Assembly (NCBI RefSeq): GCF_014646575.1
Contig: NZ_BMNN01000002.1
Location: 178,255-242,254, forward strand
Length of the DNA stretch: 64,000 nt
Reading direction: 5' to 3'
Origin: Halopseudomonas pertucinogena
GTDB lineage: Bacteria; Pseudomonadota; Gammaproteobacteria; Pseudomonadales; Pseudomonadaceae
Made by a program: the position numbers and the translations under genes. The notes below the pieces were generated by a model. The model saw only the letters and a program-made list of their open reading frames with translations, did no database searches and was not told where the DNA came from. Positions 1 through 12,315 of the stretch are shown one piece after another. The stretch's first letter is position 1. Every line of letters starts with the position of its first letter.

Positions 1-966
1 CTCTTTTATTTTATCCCCATCTGCCCCGATTAAAACGTTTGCGTTAACCTCTATCAACTCCACCCACTCGGTCTCATCACGCATAGTTACGCATGCTTTG
101 TTAAAGAAATATGCCTCCTTCTGAACTCCACCGCTATCTGTCAGCACTAAATCGCAACTTTTAAGTAACCACAACATTTCAAAATAGCCAACCGGTTCAA
201 TCAGCGACACTTGGAGGTCCAAGCCCTGAGACTTTAATGCCGCTTTAGTCCTAGGATGAAGCGGCAAAATTACTTCTGCCACTTCTCTATGTAGGTTATT
301 CAGTGCCTCGACGATGCTTCGCAACCTCGAAGGCGAATCGGTGTTCTCTGCCCTATGCAAGGTGGCCAATATAAACCCAGCCCTCTCCCTACCCATGCTT
401 TGAGGAGGCACCGCATACTCAGAAAACATGATAGCTGAGTCTTGCATCACATCCCCAACCTTGTGGACATCAACTGGTTTACGATCAAAGCCTTCCATAT
501 TTAGATTTGACACCGCGGCATCTGTCGGGCACAGCAACACATCACTAAGCTGATCAGTTAAAATACGATTTACTTCTTCAGGCATCGCCATATTAAAACT
601 ACGAAGCCCAGCTTCCACATGAGCCACCGGAATATTGCACTTTGCAGCTACCAGCGCTCCAGCCAAGGTAGAGTTTGTGTCGCCATAGACCATTACTCGA
701 TCAGGATCCTCGCGCAAAATAATTTCTTCAATCGACTCCATCATGCGTCCAGTCATAGCACCATGAGGCCCGCCATTTATATTGAGCTGATAATTTGGCA
801 CTGGAATGCCCAGCTGATCGAAAAACACATCAGACATATTCTTGTCAAAATGTTGCCCAGTGTGAACAACGACCTCTTGAAATGAATCTATTTTCTTAAT
901 TTCGCGCGAGACAACACCGGCCTTTACAAACTGAGGCCTCGCTCCAATAATTGTGAGAAGCTTCAT
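1..966 (-). CDS. wbpI: UDP-GlcNAc3NAcA 2-epimerase (WbpI/WecB family), 3' end cut by window
   Basis: Non-hydrolysing UDP-sugar 2-epimerase. It begins with MKLLTIIGARPQFVKAGVV and contains HTGQHFDKNMSD, VYGDTNSTLAGAL, HVEAGLRSFN, EEVNRILTDQ, LHRAENTDSP and LTDSGGVQKEA, the hallmark motifs of the WecB/WbpI family. The start is the ATG at 964-966. The frame stays open to base 1, so the C-terminal end lies outside the window (about 322 residues are visible). WecB makes UDP-ManNAc, whereas WbpI makes UDP-ManNAc3NAcA from UDP-GlcNAc3NAcA. Because wbpA, B, D and E are upstream in the same transcription unit, WbpI is the better assignment; this is an inference from context. It lies 2 bp downstream of the glycosyltransferase gene and is AT-rich like its neighbours. 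Confidence 0.85.
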   Translation of the reverse strand, partial: MKLLTIIGARPQFVKAGVVSREIKKIDSFQEVVVHTGQHFDKNMSDVFFDQLGIPVPNYQLNINGGPHGAMTGRMMESIEEIILREDPDRVMVYGDTNSTLAGALVAAKCNIPVAHVEAGLRSFNMAMPEEVNRILTDQLSDVLLCPTDAAVSNLNMEGFDRKPVDVHKVGDVMQDSAIMFSEYAVPPQSMGRERAGFILATLHRAENTDSPSRLRSIVEALNNLHREVAEVILPLHPRTKAALKSQGLDLQVSLIEPVGYFEMLWLLKSCDLVLTDSGGVQKEAYFFNKACVTMRDETEWVELIEVNANVLIGADGDKIKE

Positions 967-968
967 TC

Positions 969-2087
969 TTAACTCCAAGTCTTCCTATAAAAATCAATCA
1001 GTTTTTCTTCCTCAAGTCCCCAATTGTATTTACTGAGAACCGCCTTCCTGCCCTTTTCGCCCATCGCTCTGGCTTCGGTTGGGTTCGAGATAAAAAAGCT
1101 AACTGCCTTAGCTATTTCCTCAGGGCTATACGGGTCGACACAGAAACCACACCTTTCTTTCTCAACGATATCAACCCATAAAGGAATATTGGAAGCTATT
1201 ACCGGCAACCCAGCCCCCATGTACTCAAACATTTTTACGGGCAAGGCCTCTAAATAATTCTGAATAGGATGAAGCGCGACTAATCCAGCAACCGACCTTC
1301 TATACACGTCACACACACCGTCTCGATCAAGATACCCCACATATTCGACTTGCTCCCACTCTGGCATCTGAGAAATCTTCAGTTGAAGATCTTTGGATGT
1401 ACAGCTCCCGGCCAAAATAAGCTTGGTGTCGTCTGGGCAATAATTGAGGGCCTGCATAGCCTCCAATATTCCGCGCTTAATACCAATACCACCAACATAG
1501 CAAAAAGACCGTGACACCTCCGCTCTTGCTTTGGTCGAAACAACCTCATCTAAAACCGGGTAATTATTAACCGAGACAGTGTTCCGATTGATACTGCTAA
1601 ATTTATGGGCAATCGCCGGGGTTGCAGCGACGATACCGTCCAACCTAGAACAAGCATATACTTCAAAGCGTTGCGCAAAGAACGAAAGTAACTTTAGGAC
1701 CCACTTATTAGCGTAATGCTTATTCAGCAACTGAAGAGGAAAATCCTCATGCGCGTCAAATATCACAATCTTCCCTTCTCGCTTCAGCTTAAGTCCTATA
1801 GGTAATAACTCTGGATCGTGTAAATGATAAATGTCGGCGTTAACCTCTAACGCTTTTTTATAAACCTGCCACGGGGAGAGCAGTAGGCGGCTTATGCGAC
1901 CATGCTGGTTTGGCACCGATGTAATTAGCACACCGTCCTTAAGCTCATCTCCTTTCCCATCTGCCACAACTAACGTTACATTATATTTTGACTTAGCAAG
2001 AGACCGACACTCCTTTAACAAAATACGAGCATCGTAACGAGAATGGACACTAGTCAAATGCGCTACGGATGTTTTATTACCTTGCAT
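969..2087 (-). CDS. Glycosyltransferase, GT4-like (group 1)
   Basis: A 372-residue soluble glycosyltransferase of GT-B type. The N-terminal half has the HSRYDARILLKE start and the IYHLHDPELLPIG and IFDAHEDFP stretches seen in GT4 enzymes that act on polysaccharide repeat units. The C-terminal half has LPVKMFEYMGAGLPVIASN, the usual nucleotide-sugar-binding E-rich motif, and a final GRKAVLSKYNW helix. The role is transfer of a sugar during repeat-unit assembly at the inner face of the cytoplasmic membrane; donor and acceptor cannot be read from sequence. Its start overlaps the end of the polymerase gene by 11 bp, indicating coupled translation. Base composition is AT-rich compared with genes beyond 8 kb. 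Confidence 0.85.
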   Translation of the reverse strand: MQGNKTSVAHLTSVHSRYDARILLKECRSLAKSKYNVTLVVADGKGDELKDGVLITSVPNQHGRISRLLLSPWQVYKKALEVNADIYHLHDPELLPIGLKLKREGKIVIFDAHEDFPLQLLNKHYANKWVLKLLSFFAQRFEVYACSRLDGIVAATPAIAHKFSSINRNTVSVNNYPVLDEVVSTKARAEVSRSFCYVGGIGIKRGILEAMQALNYCPDDTKLILAGSCTSKDLQLKISQMPEWEQVEYVGYLDRDGVCDVYRRSVAGLVALHPIQNYLEALPVKMFEYMGAGLPVIASNIPLWVDIVEKERCGFCVDPYSPEEIAKAVSFFISNPTEARAMGEKGRKAVLSKYNWGLEEEKLIDFYRKTWS

Positions 2088-3321
2088 TTCTCGTCATCCT
2101 CTTTCCAGAAACACATAGCCCCCAAGCCAACGCAGTGACCGGCCATAAATGTGATTTTGCAGTTAATAAAAGCAGCCCAACAGAGATCGAGACCAGAAAA
2201 TAGAATGTTTGATACGAATTAAAATATTTATACTTTACAGACTGCCTAACCGCGTCTGCCGCAGGTATAAGTGCTAATAGCAAAAACAGAACGAAACCAA
2301 CCAAGCCAAAACTATCCCACACGCTTATGATATTATGTGGGCCGCTACCCGCCCCGCCACTCTCAAAGTGCCCTCCAAATTGGCCTAGGATCGGAGATCG
2401 CTCAATCCTCGCCCAAGCTTCTTCCTTAAGATCCTGGCGTGCTGTCCACGAATTATCCGATCCTAAATTTAGTATATTGGCCTGCCTTGACTGCAACATA
2501 TGGCCAGAAAAATTTGCGATCAAAACTGATAACGCGGCAACAGCCAATCCCACCACAGCCAACTTTTTTGGCTCGCTCTTTGAACGCACCATATAAAGCA
2601 TCGTCATACTAAATATGACAGCCGCAAACTCGCTCCTTGCGGAAAGCACAAATAAAACAAAAACACTTCCTATAGTCACGAGCACTTGCTGAGTTATTGA
2701 AGTACTAATAGCTAATAGGGCGAAGCATAGGATTAACGCACTGCGTGCAAATCCTTGGTAACTGGCTACTCCTTCTTCAGCATCATAAAAGCTGGCAGCA
2801 TAAAAAAGGAGACTTCCCGTACTAATAACATATGCTATAAGCATGAACACTATCACAACACCAGACACCCATAAACAGCGCCTGAACCAAATTATTTCTA
2901 AATCTAAAGTCGAACCCAAGGCCATTAGAGCAACCCAAAGCATTGCTATGTTCAAATATTGCATCAACGCTTCTTGCATATAATACTCTGGGTAAAACCA
3001 TCTTGTGATCAAAGCTACAGCGGTTGCCCATACCAAAAAAAACAATATGCAACAACTATAAGACGGCATCACGCAAATGGCGCGTTTAACGACTCCTTTA
3101 TAAAATGGAATATAAGCAATCAAAGCAAGCAAACATACTGGCGAAAAAAAGCCGCCAAGAAATCCAGGGATGTGCCCAGCCGCCACACCTTGGTGGTAAA
3201 GGTAAAACCCAGGAAATAGCAGTAATAATATAATAGCAGATAGGACTTCAACTGGAACTGGGCGCCTATGCCCTACATTAACACATGAGGCTGGATTCAA
3301 CATCTTTATAGCCACGCTCAT
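2077..3321 (-). CDS. wzy: O-antigen/EPS polymerase-like membrane protein (Wzy-type)
   Basis: A 414-residue polytopic membrane protein with about ten or more hydrophobic segments (for example VEVLSAIILLLLFPGFYLY, YSCCILFFLVWATAVALI and FVLFLLLALIPAADAV). A long hydrophilic loop follows the middle of the protein and holds ARIERSPILGQFGGHFESG and GPHNIISVWDSFG, the typical late-loop motif (P..G.G.....HN......G) of O-antigen ligase/polymerase (Wzy_C) proteins. Expected role is polymerising undecaprenyl-linked repeats in the periplasm. Wzy proteins diverge strongly, so the call rests on topology, this loop and position among wzx and glycosyltransferase genes. A WaaL-type ligase is the main alternative. 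AT-rich. Confidence 0.75.
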   Translation of the reverse strand: MSVAIKMLNPASCVNVGHRRPVPVEVLSAIILLLLFPGFYLYHQGVAAGHIPGFLGGFFSPVCLLALIAYIPFYKGVVKRAICVMPSYSCCILFFLVWATAVALITRWFYPEYYMQEALMQYLNIAMLWVALMALGSTLDLEIIWFRRCLWVSGVVIVFMLIAYVISTGSLLFYAASFYDAEEGVASYQGFARSALILCFALLAISTSITQQVLVTIGSVFVLFVLSARSEFAAVIFSMTMLYMVRSKSEPKKLAVVGLAVAALSVLIANFSGHMLQSRQANILNLGSDNSWTARQDLKEEAWARIERSPILGQFGGHFESGGAGSGPHNIISVWDSFGLVGFVLFLLLALIPAADAVRQSVKYKYFNSYQTFYFLVSISVGLLLLTAKSHLWPVTALAWGLCVSGKRMTRNAR

Positions 3322-3351
3322 CTAATTGATATTTAGTTTTGTGTTAAATGT

Positions 3352-4935
3352 TTATTTATCCATTTCATTCTCGGCCATTTTTAAAAAATCATAAGCGCCT
3401 AGCCCCATCACTGTATAGCCTCTCTCCATGAGGACTTTATGCTCCCCCGTGTTATATTGCCCATAAAACGCCATAGGATGACTATATCGTGCAAATCTGG
3501 ACCTTAGGTAAACGTAAGCTTTTTTAAACAGAAGGCTACTAGATAGATACTGTTTCGCGTACAGAGCTAAATTTTCGCCAGCATTACCGAGCTGTTCACC
3601 CGAAATGCTGCCCTCCTTGTTATAACAAGCTTTAACATATGACTTATAGAACGCCCTATTTTCTCTGAGCTTTAATGGTATATTTTTCCAAAACATAGAG
3701 AAATCCATATCCCATAAGGGCAACCACCAATCGAAATCGAAATACTCATAAACCCTCACAGAATTACATATATACTTTGCTTGGCGCTCCGACCACCCGA
3801 ACTCACTGAACATGCTAGCAAACCGATGGCAATCAAGTACTGCATCCGCCGGAAGATGCCTTGTTATATAGCTTGGTTGACCGCTATTGTTCTGGGTCGC
3901 TAGGGAGGCAGGTGCAATCTTATAATGGACACGCATCAAACTTTCAGCATATTCCTCAGAGGTTAATCGTTCTTGCTCAAATACGCTTTGAGGAAGAAGG
4001 CCGGTAACGCAGCAGTGTCCTGGAGCAAAAACACAGTCCGCTTGAACGATGCTTCGTCGCTTCAATTCACGTACGGCAGGCCAATCTTGGATATGTGCGT
4101 AGCTGGCCCAACCTGAGCCCCAGCGTTGATAATCCCAAAACTCTTGAAGCTGCCAAACTTCCTCCCACATTTGGTTGTTATATTCTATAAAATGCCAGTC
4201 GATCCCTAATGCAGAGGCTACTTTCTCAGCGTATTTTGCTTCGTTATTGCCATGCACCCCGTACGAGAAACTAAGTATGTTTTCATAGCCTAGCCTTCTC
4301 AACGTACTCGCAATTAAACGGGAATCATACCCCCCACTTAGCGGAACCACAATCTGACGACCAGCTGCGTATTCTATCAATCCTTTTACCGCTCTGACGG
4401 TAGCAGCATCTAATCCTTGCTCGAGTTCATCTTCATTATATGAATTTGGTTCAACGTGTAAAAAACGAAAGAATCTCTTGGTTAATACTTTTAAGTCGTT
4501 ACCATCGCTGGTTACTTCAAGGCACTCGCCAGCTTGCAACTGCTTAACCTTTCGAAATAAAGTGCTGGCCCCGGTTACATAACCGATAGCTTGAAACTCC
4601 TCCTTAGCAAGAGCGTCCATCTCTCTATCATTTACTTTTCGCCTCACCCAGTCCGCATCGTCCGACAAATAAAAGACATTTCCTTCTTCCCCATAAAATA
4701 TGGGTATACTCCTAATGTGATCTACTGCAGCCAGCAATTTACCTGACCGGCTTTTAACTAAAGCAAAAAAACCATTCTGAGTCTTCAATGCGCTTGCTAA
4801 ATCTTCGAGAGACCACGCATCTTCAAACTTTGCATTTACCCTCAATATTGTTCCGCATTGCCACCGCCGCTCATTCAGGGAGCTCACCGTGCTAGACCAC
4901 TTTGGCGAGCGAAAATATGTCGCTATTTTATCCAT
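3352..4935 (-). CDS. Asparagine synthase-like protein lacking the glutaminase Cys
   Basis: A 527-residue member of the AsnB family. The start chosen is MDKIATYF at 4935, whose ATG overlaps the stop of the flippase gene (TAATG) behind an AAAGGT ribosome site; the longer reading frame to 5010 would run inside the flippase gene. Residues 1-150 resemble a class II glutamine amidotransferase domain but no Cys follows the initiator Met, so glutamine hydrolysis is unlikely. The synthase domain has the PP-loop SGGYDSR (about 200-206) and AKYAEKVASALGI, consistent with ATP-dependent adenylation of a carboxylate. AsnB-like proteins in O-antigen loci (such as WbpS) amidate uronic acids. A similar role on the ManNAc3NAcA-type sugar is an inference. 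Confidence 0.8.
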   Translation of the reverse strand: MDKIATYFRSPKWSSTVSSLNERRWQCGTILRVNAKFEDAWSLEDLASALKTQNGFFALVKSRSGKLLAAVDHIRSIPIFYGEEGNVFYLSDDADWVRRKVNDREMDALAKEEFQAIGYVTGASTLFRKVKQLQAGECLEVTSDGNDLKVLTKRFFRFLHVEPNSYNEDELEQGLDAATVRAVKGLIEYAAGRQIVVPLSGGYDSRLIASTLRRLGYENILSFSYGVHGNNEAKYAEKVASALGIDWHFIEYNNQMWEEVWQLQEFWDYQRWGSGWASYAHIQDWPAVRELKRRSIVQADCVFAPGHCCVTGLLPQSVFEQERLTSEEYAESLMRVHYKIAPASLATQNNSGQPSYITRHLPADAVLDCHRFASMFSEFGWSERQAKYICNSVRVYEYFDFDWWLPLWDMDFSMFWKNIPLKLRENRAFYKSYVKACYNKEGSISGEQLGNAGENLALYAKQYLSSSLLFKKAYVYLRSRFARYSHPMAFYGQYNTGEHKVLMERGYTVMGLGAYDFLKMAENEMDK

Positions 4936-6389
4936 TAATATACCTTTCGAAATAATCGCCAGTAATGGGTTAATATAAAACAAGCGCTGAGGGTCAGAGA
5001 CGCACCCCATACAACTTCGTTATTTTTAAAGGGCAGCGCCAGCCATAAAGGTGACGTGGTTAAAAAAGAGATAATAGCCGCGCGCGCCGCTGGGGTAGTG
5101 ACCATACGGTAGGTGTGCCCGGTGTTATGTGCGATCCATAATAAGAATCCCGTCCAACATAGCGCACTGGCTAATGAGAAATAGATAACCGCAGCTAGCA
5201 GGTTGTCACACCATGCGCCGGCTGCGATCGCGGCCATTCGAGAAATCAACATAACAACTTGAAACAGCATCCCGTGCTGTTGCTTTTCCATCACGGCGAA
5301 AAGCGTACTTAACGGCGAGGTGATAAAAACGAGGTATAACCACGGTGTCATCCAACGTGCGACATGCCCTGCCTCGCGCCATTGTTCGCCAAAAATAACA
5401 GAGAACACTTCAGGAGCCGTTATCATTAACGCTACAGCAGGAGGCATAGCAATCTGTGCAAGTTTATAATGAATAGAGTGTACCAAAGCACCCAGTTTGC
5501 CTTCCCGATGCGCTTCTGCAGCGCTGGAGAAAAAAACGTTTGCCACAGCTTGCCCTAGAATTGAGATCGGCGTGGCAATGACTCGGTGTGCGAGAGCATA
5601 GATCCCCGCTGCCCCTGCGCCAAATAATGCTGCAAAGAATAGCGGGGGTAATTGGCTACCCGTGGTGTTAAAGAATCCTTCCCAAGTAGAGAACAAAGGA
5701 AATTTTCGGTATCGCACTGCGGCTAACCTGACTTCTTTCCAGCGCCATCGCTTGAACTCCGGGCGGCGTAGAGCCGACCTGGCTAACTTCGCGCTACCGA
5801 AGCCTTGCCCTATGGCGTGGCCGGCCAGCAATGAAACTCCTCCTGCCTTGTATCCCAACACTTGTACTAACAGCATAACCACTGATTGAAAAATCTTAGC
5901 CCGAGCAATATCAGGATATTGTTTCTCCCTTATTGCCCAATAGTTAAAAACTTTAAACATTCCCTGCAAAAGAATGCCTAAAGGTAACAACCATAATAGG
6001 CTAGCTAGCTGTGGCACACCCATTATGTCCGCCATAAGGTCGCTTGCTAACCATACGGCGACCGCCGAAACAGCAGTAGTTCCCAGCACACATATTATAG
6101 TAAGTACCAATACACTTACGGCCTCCTGTGCACTTTCAGGCAGCGGAATAGCCAACTCATAGCGCATACCTGAAATTACGGCCGCAATAGATAATAACGC
6201 AGCATATATCGCCAGCATCCCAAAATCTTCTGGACTATAAATACGTGTTAGGAGTGGAGAAATGACTACCATTAGCAATTGGGCGATGGTTGTCCCCCCC
6301 ACCAGCACGCTCACGCCCCGCACAAACTTAGATTTCGGCTTCGCCTTGTTCTTAAGGCCAAGTTTCATTTTTTTTCCTATGCTAGCCAT
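4935..6389 (-). CDS. wzx: Polysaccharide flippase (Wzx-type, MATE/PST family)
   Basis: A 484-residue integral membrane protein with about 12 hydrophobic segments. It opens with a Lys-rich tail followed by GVSVLVGGTTIAQLLMVV and LTRIYSPEDFGMLAIYAAL, the classic N-terminal signature of PST/Wzx lipid-linked-oligosaccharide translocases. It moves the undecaprenyl-diphosphate-linked repeat unit across the cytoplasmic membrane for Wzy polymerisation. The start could also be the Met at residue 8 (6368). Its stop codon shares a base with the next gene's ATG. Composition shifts to AT-rich from here toward base 1. Family assignment is firm; substrate is unknown. Confidence 0.88.
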   Translation of the reverse strand: MASIGKKMKLGLKNKAKPKSKFVRGVSVLVGGTTIAQLLMVVISPLLTRIYSPEDFGMLAIYAALLSIAAVISGMRYELAIPLPESAQEAVSVLVLTIICVLGTTAVSAVAVWLASDLMADIMGVPQLASLLWLLPLGILLQGMFKVFNYWAIREKQYPDIARAKIFQSVVMLLVQVLGYKAGGVSLLAGHAIGQGFGSAKLARSALRRPEFKRWRWKEVRLAAVRYRKFPLFSTWEGFFNTTGSQLPPLFFAALFGAGAAGIYALAHRVIATPISILGQAVANVFFSSAAEAHREGKLGALVHSIHYKLAQIAMPPAVALMITAPEVFSVIFGEQWREAGHVARWMTPWLYLVFITSPLSTLFAVMEKQQHGMLFQVVMLISRMAAIAAGAWCDNLLAAVIYFSLASALCWTGFLLWIAHNTGHTYRMVTTPAARAAIISFLTTSPLWLALPFKNNEVVWGASLTLSACFILTHYWRLFRKVY

Positions 6390-6408
6390 TACGGAACTAT
6401 AATTTATT

Positions 6409-6436
6409 GAACCTTAAACCTTAAACCTTAAACCTG
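6409..6436 (-). repeat. Tandem heptamer TTTAAGG spanning the wbpE stop
   Basis: On the minus strand the end of wbpE reads AGG TTTAAGG TTTAAGG TTTAAGG TTC, three perfect tandem copies of a 7-bp unit plus partial flanks. The stop codon TAA lies inside the second unit. Because 7 is not a multiple of 3, gain or loss of a unit changes the frame and therefore the last residues of the protein. Confidence 0.8.
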
Positions 6437-7522
6437 CCACTGACAGCCCATCAAAGACACTCACGACTTTACTAACGTCCTCCTGCGTTAGATATGGATG
6501 CATAGGTAGGCTTAGAACTTCGTTGCAAACTCTGTCACCTACAGACAATGTGCTATTCTCGTCTCCCACTGCGGGCTGTCGGTTGAGTGGTATGGGATAG
6601 TGAACCGCCGTGGGGATTCCTGCATCTTTCATCCTCAACTGCCAAGCGTCACGCCCTGCCACTTTAACAGTATATTGAGCATATACAGAGCTATTATAGC
6701 TCTCTATACAAGGAAGCTCGCCGACCTCTCTATTTCTGAAAAACTTATTGTATAGCGAAGCCACTTTTTGTCGTAAATGTATTTCGTCTTCAAAAATATC
6801 CAACTTTAACAATAATATAGCCGCTTGAATTGTATCAAGCCTGCTGTTTACACCTACTCGAATATGATGATAGCGCCGATCCTGACCGTGACGTGCAATC
6901 TGACGAATAATTTTAGCCAACTCATCATCATTAGTAAAAACTGCCCCGCCGTCACCGTAACAGCCCAGCGGCTTACTCGGAAAGAAGCTCGTACACGCAA
7001 TGGTCGTTAAGTTACACGACCGCCTGCCTTTATAAGTGGCACCAAAGCTCTGCGCTGCATCCTCAATGACGGGTATCTTATATTTATCAGCAATCGCATT
7101 TATCGCATCGTAATCAGCACATTGCCCATATAACGACACCGGAATAATTGCCTTGGTACGGGGTGTAATAGCTTGTTCAAGTAGCGCCGGATCCAGATTG
7201 TAGGTCCGCGGGTCAATGTCGACATAGACCGGCTTCGCTCCGAGAAGCGCGACAGTCTCTGCGGTCGCTATATATGTGAAGCCGGGGGTGATGACTTCGT
7301 CCCCAGGCCCTATACCAAGAGCCATTTGCGCGATCTGTAGCGCATCCGTACCATTAGCGCAGGTGATGCAATATTTGGCGCCAACGTAGTCCGCCAGCTT
7401 TTCTTCCAGCTCTGCCACCTCAGGGCCTAGGATATATTGGCCATGGGCCAAGACACGCTGTATACCAGCATCGATCTTGTCCTTGATACGGGCTTGCTGG
7501 GCTTTCAGGTCGATAAACTCAA

Positions 7523-7526
<4 letters not shown>
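6414..7526 (-). CDS. wbpE: UDP-2-acetamido-3-keto-hexuronate transaminase (DegT/DnrJ family)
   Basis: A 370-residue PLP-dependent sugar aminotransferase. Visible are [70 protein letters not shown] and [15 protein letters not shown] with the Schiff-base Lys at residue 185, the same position as in P. aeruginosa WbpE. It uses L-glutamate to aminate C3 of the keto sugar made by WbpB, giving UDP-GlcNAc(3NH2)A; the 2-oxoglutarate formed is used by WbpB to recycle NAD. Its ATG overlaps the wbpD stop (ATGA). The 3' end consists of a heptamer repeat (see the repeat feature). Very likely functional. Confidence 0.93.
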
Positions 7527-10402
<2,876 letters not shown>

Positions 10403-10452
10403 ATCGAGACCTGATTTTCAGTTGGGTGGTTGTTGGATGGTGCGTAAAAGCT

Positions 10453-12282
10453 TTATTCGACGGTGACGGATTTAGCCAGGTTTCTGGGCTTGTCTACGTC
10501 GGTGCCTTTTACCAATGCCACGTGATAGCTGAGCAGTTGTAACGGGATGGTGTAGACAATCGGCGAGACGCTTTCATATACCCACGGCATGCTCAGGTGC
10601 GTAATACCGTCACCGTTATCCAGCTCTGCCCTCTCACAGACGAAGTTGATCAGCTGGCCACCGCGGGCGCTGACTTCCTGCAGGTTGGACTTGAGCTTTT
10701 CCAGCAGGCTGTCGCTGGGGGCGACACTTACTACGGGCATGTTTTCGTCCACCAGGGCCAGCGGGCCGTGCTTGAGCTCACCGGCTGCGTAGGCTTCTGC
10801 GTGGATGTAGGAGATTTCCTTGAGTTTGAGCGCCCCTTCCATGGCGATGGGGTAATGGGGGCCGCGGCCCAGGAACAGGGCGTGCTGCTTGTTGGTGAAG
10901 GTGGCGGCGAGCGCTTCGATGTGCTGGTCCAGGTGCAGGACCTTTTCCACCAGGCGCGGCAGGCCACGCAGGGCGCGGACGTTGGCGCTGATCATTTCAG
11001 GGGCGCGGTGGTTGGCCTGGGCCAGCGCGGTGGTCAACCACAGCAGTGCAACCAGCTGGGTGGTGAAGGCCTTGGTGGAGGCTACGCCGATCTCCGGGCC
11101 GGCTTTGGTCAGCAGGCGCCAGTCCGCTTCGCGTACCAGCGAGCTGCCGGCCACGTTGCAGATGGCCAGGCTGGCCAGGTAGCCCTGCTGCTTGGCATGG
11201 CGCAGCGCGGCGAGTGTGTCGGCGGTTTCGCCGGACTGGGAGATGGTTATAAGCAGGGTGTTGGGCGGTACGGCTACTGTGCGGTAGCGGTATTCACTGG
11301 CTACCTCCACCTGACATGGCAGGCCGGCCTGCTCTTCAATCCAGTACCGGGCAACCAGACCGGCATGGTAGCTGGTGCCGCAGGCAACGATATGGATGTT
11401 CCTGATATCCGCCAGGTGGGTTTCCGCTTCCGGGCCCAGGGCGGCGGTCAGAACGTGATCTTCGGCCAGGGTGCCGTCCAGTGTGTTGGCGATGGCGGCG
11501 GGCTGTTCGTAGATCTCCTTGAGCATGTAATGGCGGTATTCGCCCTTGTCCATGCTGTGGGCGGCGTGTTCGTAGCGCAGCACGGGGTACTCGACCGATT
11601 CGTTGCGCTGGTTCCATATTTCGCGGCTTTCGACGGTCAGGCGGGCGTGGTCGCCTTCTTCCAGATAGATGAACTGATCGGTGACCTGCAACAGGGCCAG
11701 TGGGTCGGAGGCGATGAACTGCTCTTCGCTGGCTTCGCCGATGACGAGGGGGCTGCCCATGCGGGCGCAGTAGAGTGTGTTGGGCTCGCCCTGGTGGATC
11801 ACGCCCAGGGCATAGGCGCCGTGCAGTTCTCTCAGGGTGGAACGGAAGGCGCAGAGCAGGTTGGGCTTTTCCTTGTAGTGGTGGGCCAGCAGGTGGGCGA
11901 CCACTTCGGTGTCGGTTTCCGAGGTGAAGGTGTAGCCGAGGTCGGTGAGCTTCTTGCGCAGTGCGCTGTGGTTTTCGATGATGCCGTTGTGGACGATGGC
12001 CAGGCGTTCGGAGAGATGGGGGTGTGCGTTGCGTTCGGCGGGTTTGCCGTGGGTGGCCCAGCGGGTGTGGGCGATGCCCAGGTGGCCGTGGACGGGCTCC
12101 TTTTCCAGGGCGTTTTCCAGTTCGATGACCTTGCCCACGGCGCGGGTACGTTTGATGCCGTTGCCGGAGGCCAGTACGGCGACGCCGGCGGAGTCGTAGC
12201 CGCGGTATTCAAGGCGGCGGAGGCCTTCGATGAGGATGGGGGTGATGTTGCGTTTGGAGATGGCGCCTACTATTCCGCACAT
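10453..12282 (-). CDS. glmS: Glutamine-fructose-6-phosphate aminotransferase, copy 1
   Basis: A 609-residue complete GlmS. The class II glutaminase domain begins MCGIVGAI with the nucleophilic Cys2 and contains RRLEYRGYDSAG, THTRWATHG-type AHTRWATHGKP and ETDTEVVAH. The isomerase half has two SIS domains (HIVACGTSYHAG, TISQSGETADTLAAL, KEISYIHAEAYAAGELKHGP) and ends in DVDKPRNLAKSVTVE with the essential Lys. It makes glucosamine-6-phosphate from fructose-6-phosphate, the entry to UDP-GlcNAc. It is the first gene after the ops element and is followed directly by wbpA, suggesting a copy devoted to polysaccharide supply. A second full copy is at 28143-29972. Confidence 0.97.
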   Translation of the reverse strand: MCGIVGAISKRNITPILIEGLRRLEYRGYDSAGVAVLASGNGIKRTRAVGKVIELENALEKEPVHGHLGIAHTRWATHGKPAERNAHPHLSERLAIVHNGIIENHSALRKKLTDLGYTFTSETDTEVVAHLLAHHYKEKPNLLCAFRSTLRELHGAYALGVIHQGEPNTLYCARMGSPLVIGEASEEQFIASDPLALLQVTDQFIYLEEGDHARLTVESREIWNQRNESVEYPVLRYEHAAHSMDKGEYRHYMLKEIYEQPAAIANTLDGTLAEDHVLTAALGPEAETHLADIRNIHIVACGTSYHAGLVARYWIEEQAGLPCQVEVASEYRYRTVAVPPNTLLITISQSGETADTLAALRHAKQQGYLASLAICNVAGSSLVREADWRLLTKAGPEIGVASTKAFTTQLVALLWLTTALAQANHRAPEMISANVRALRGLPRLVEKVLHLDQHIEALAATFTNKQHALFLGRGPHYPIAMEGALKLKEISYIHAEAYAAGELKHGPLALVDENMPVVSVAPSDSLLEKLKSNLQEVSARGGQLINFVCERAELDNGDGITHLSMPWVYESVSPIVYTIPLQLLSYHVALVKGTDVDKPRNLAKSVTVE

Positions 12283-12315
12283 GGAGGTGTTCCTGCTTGT
12301 TTTGTTTTGCGTTCA

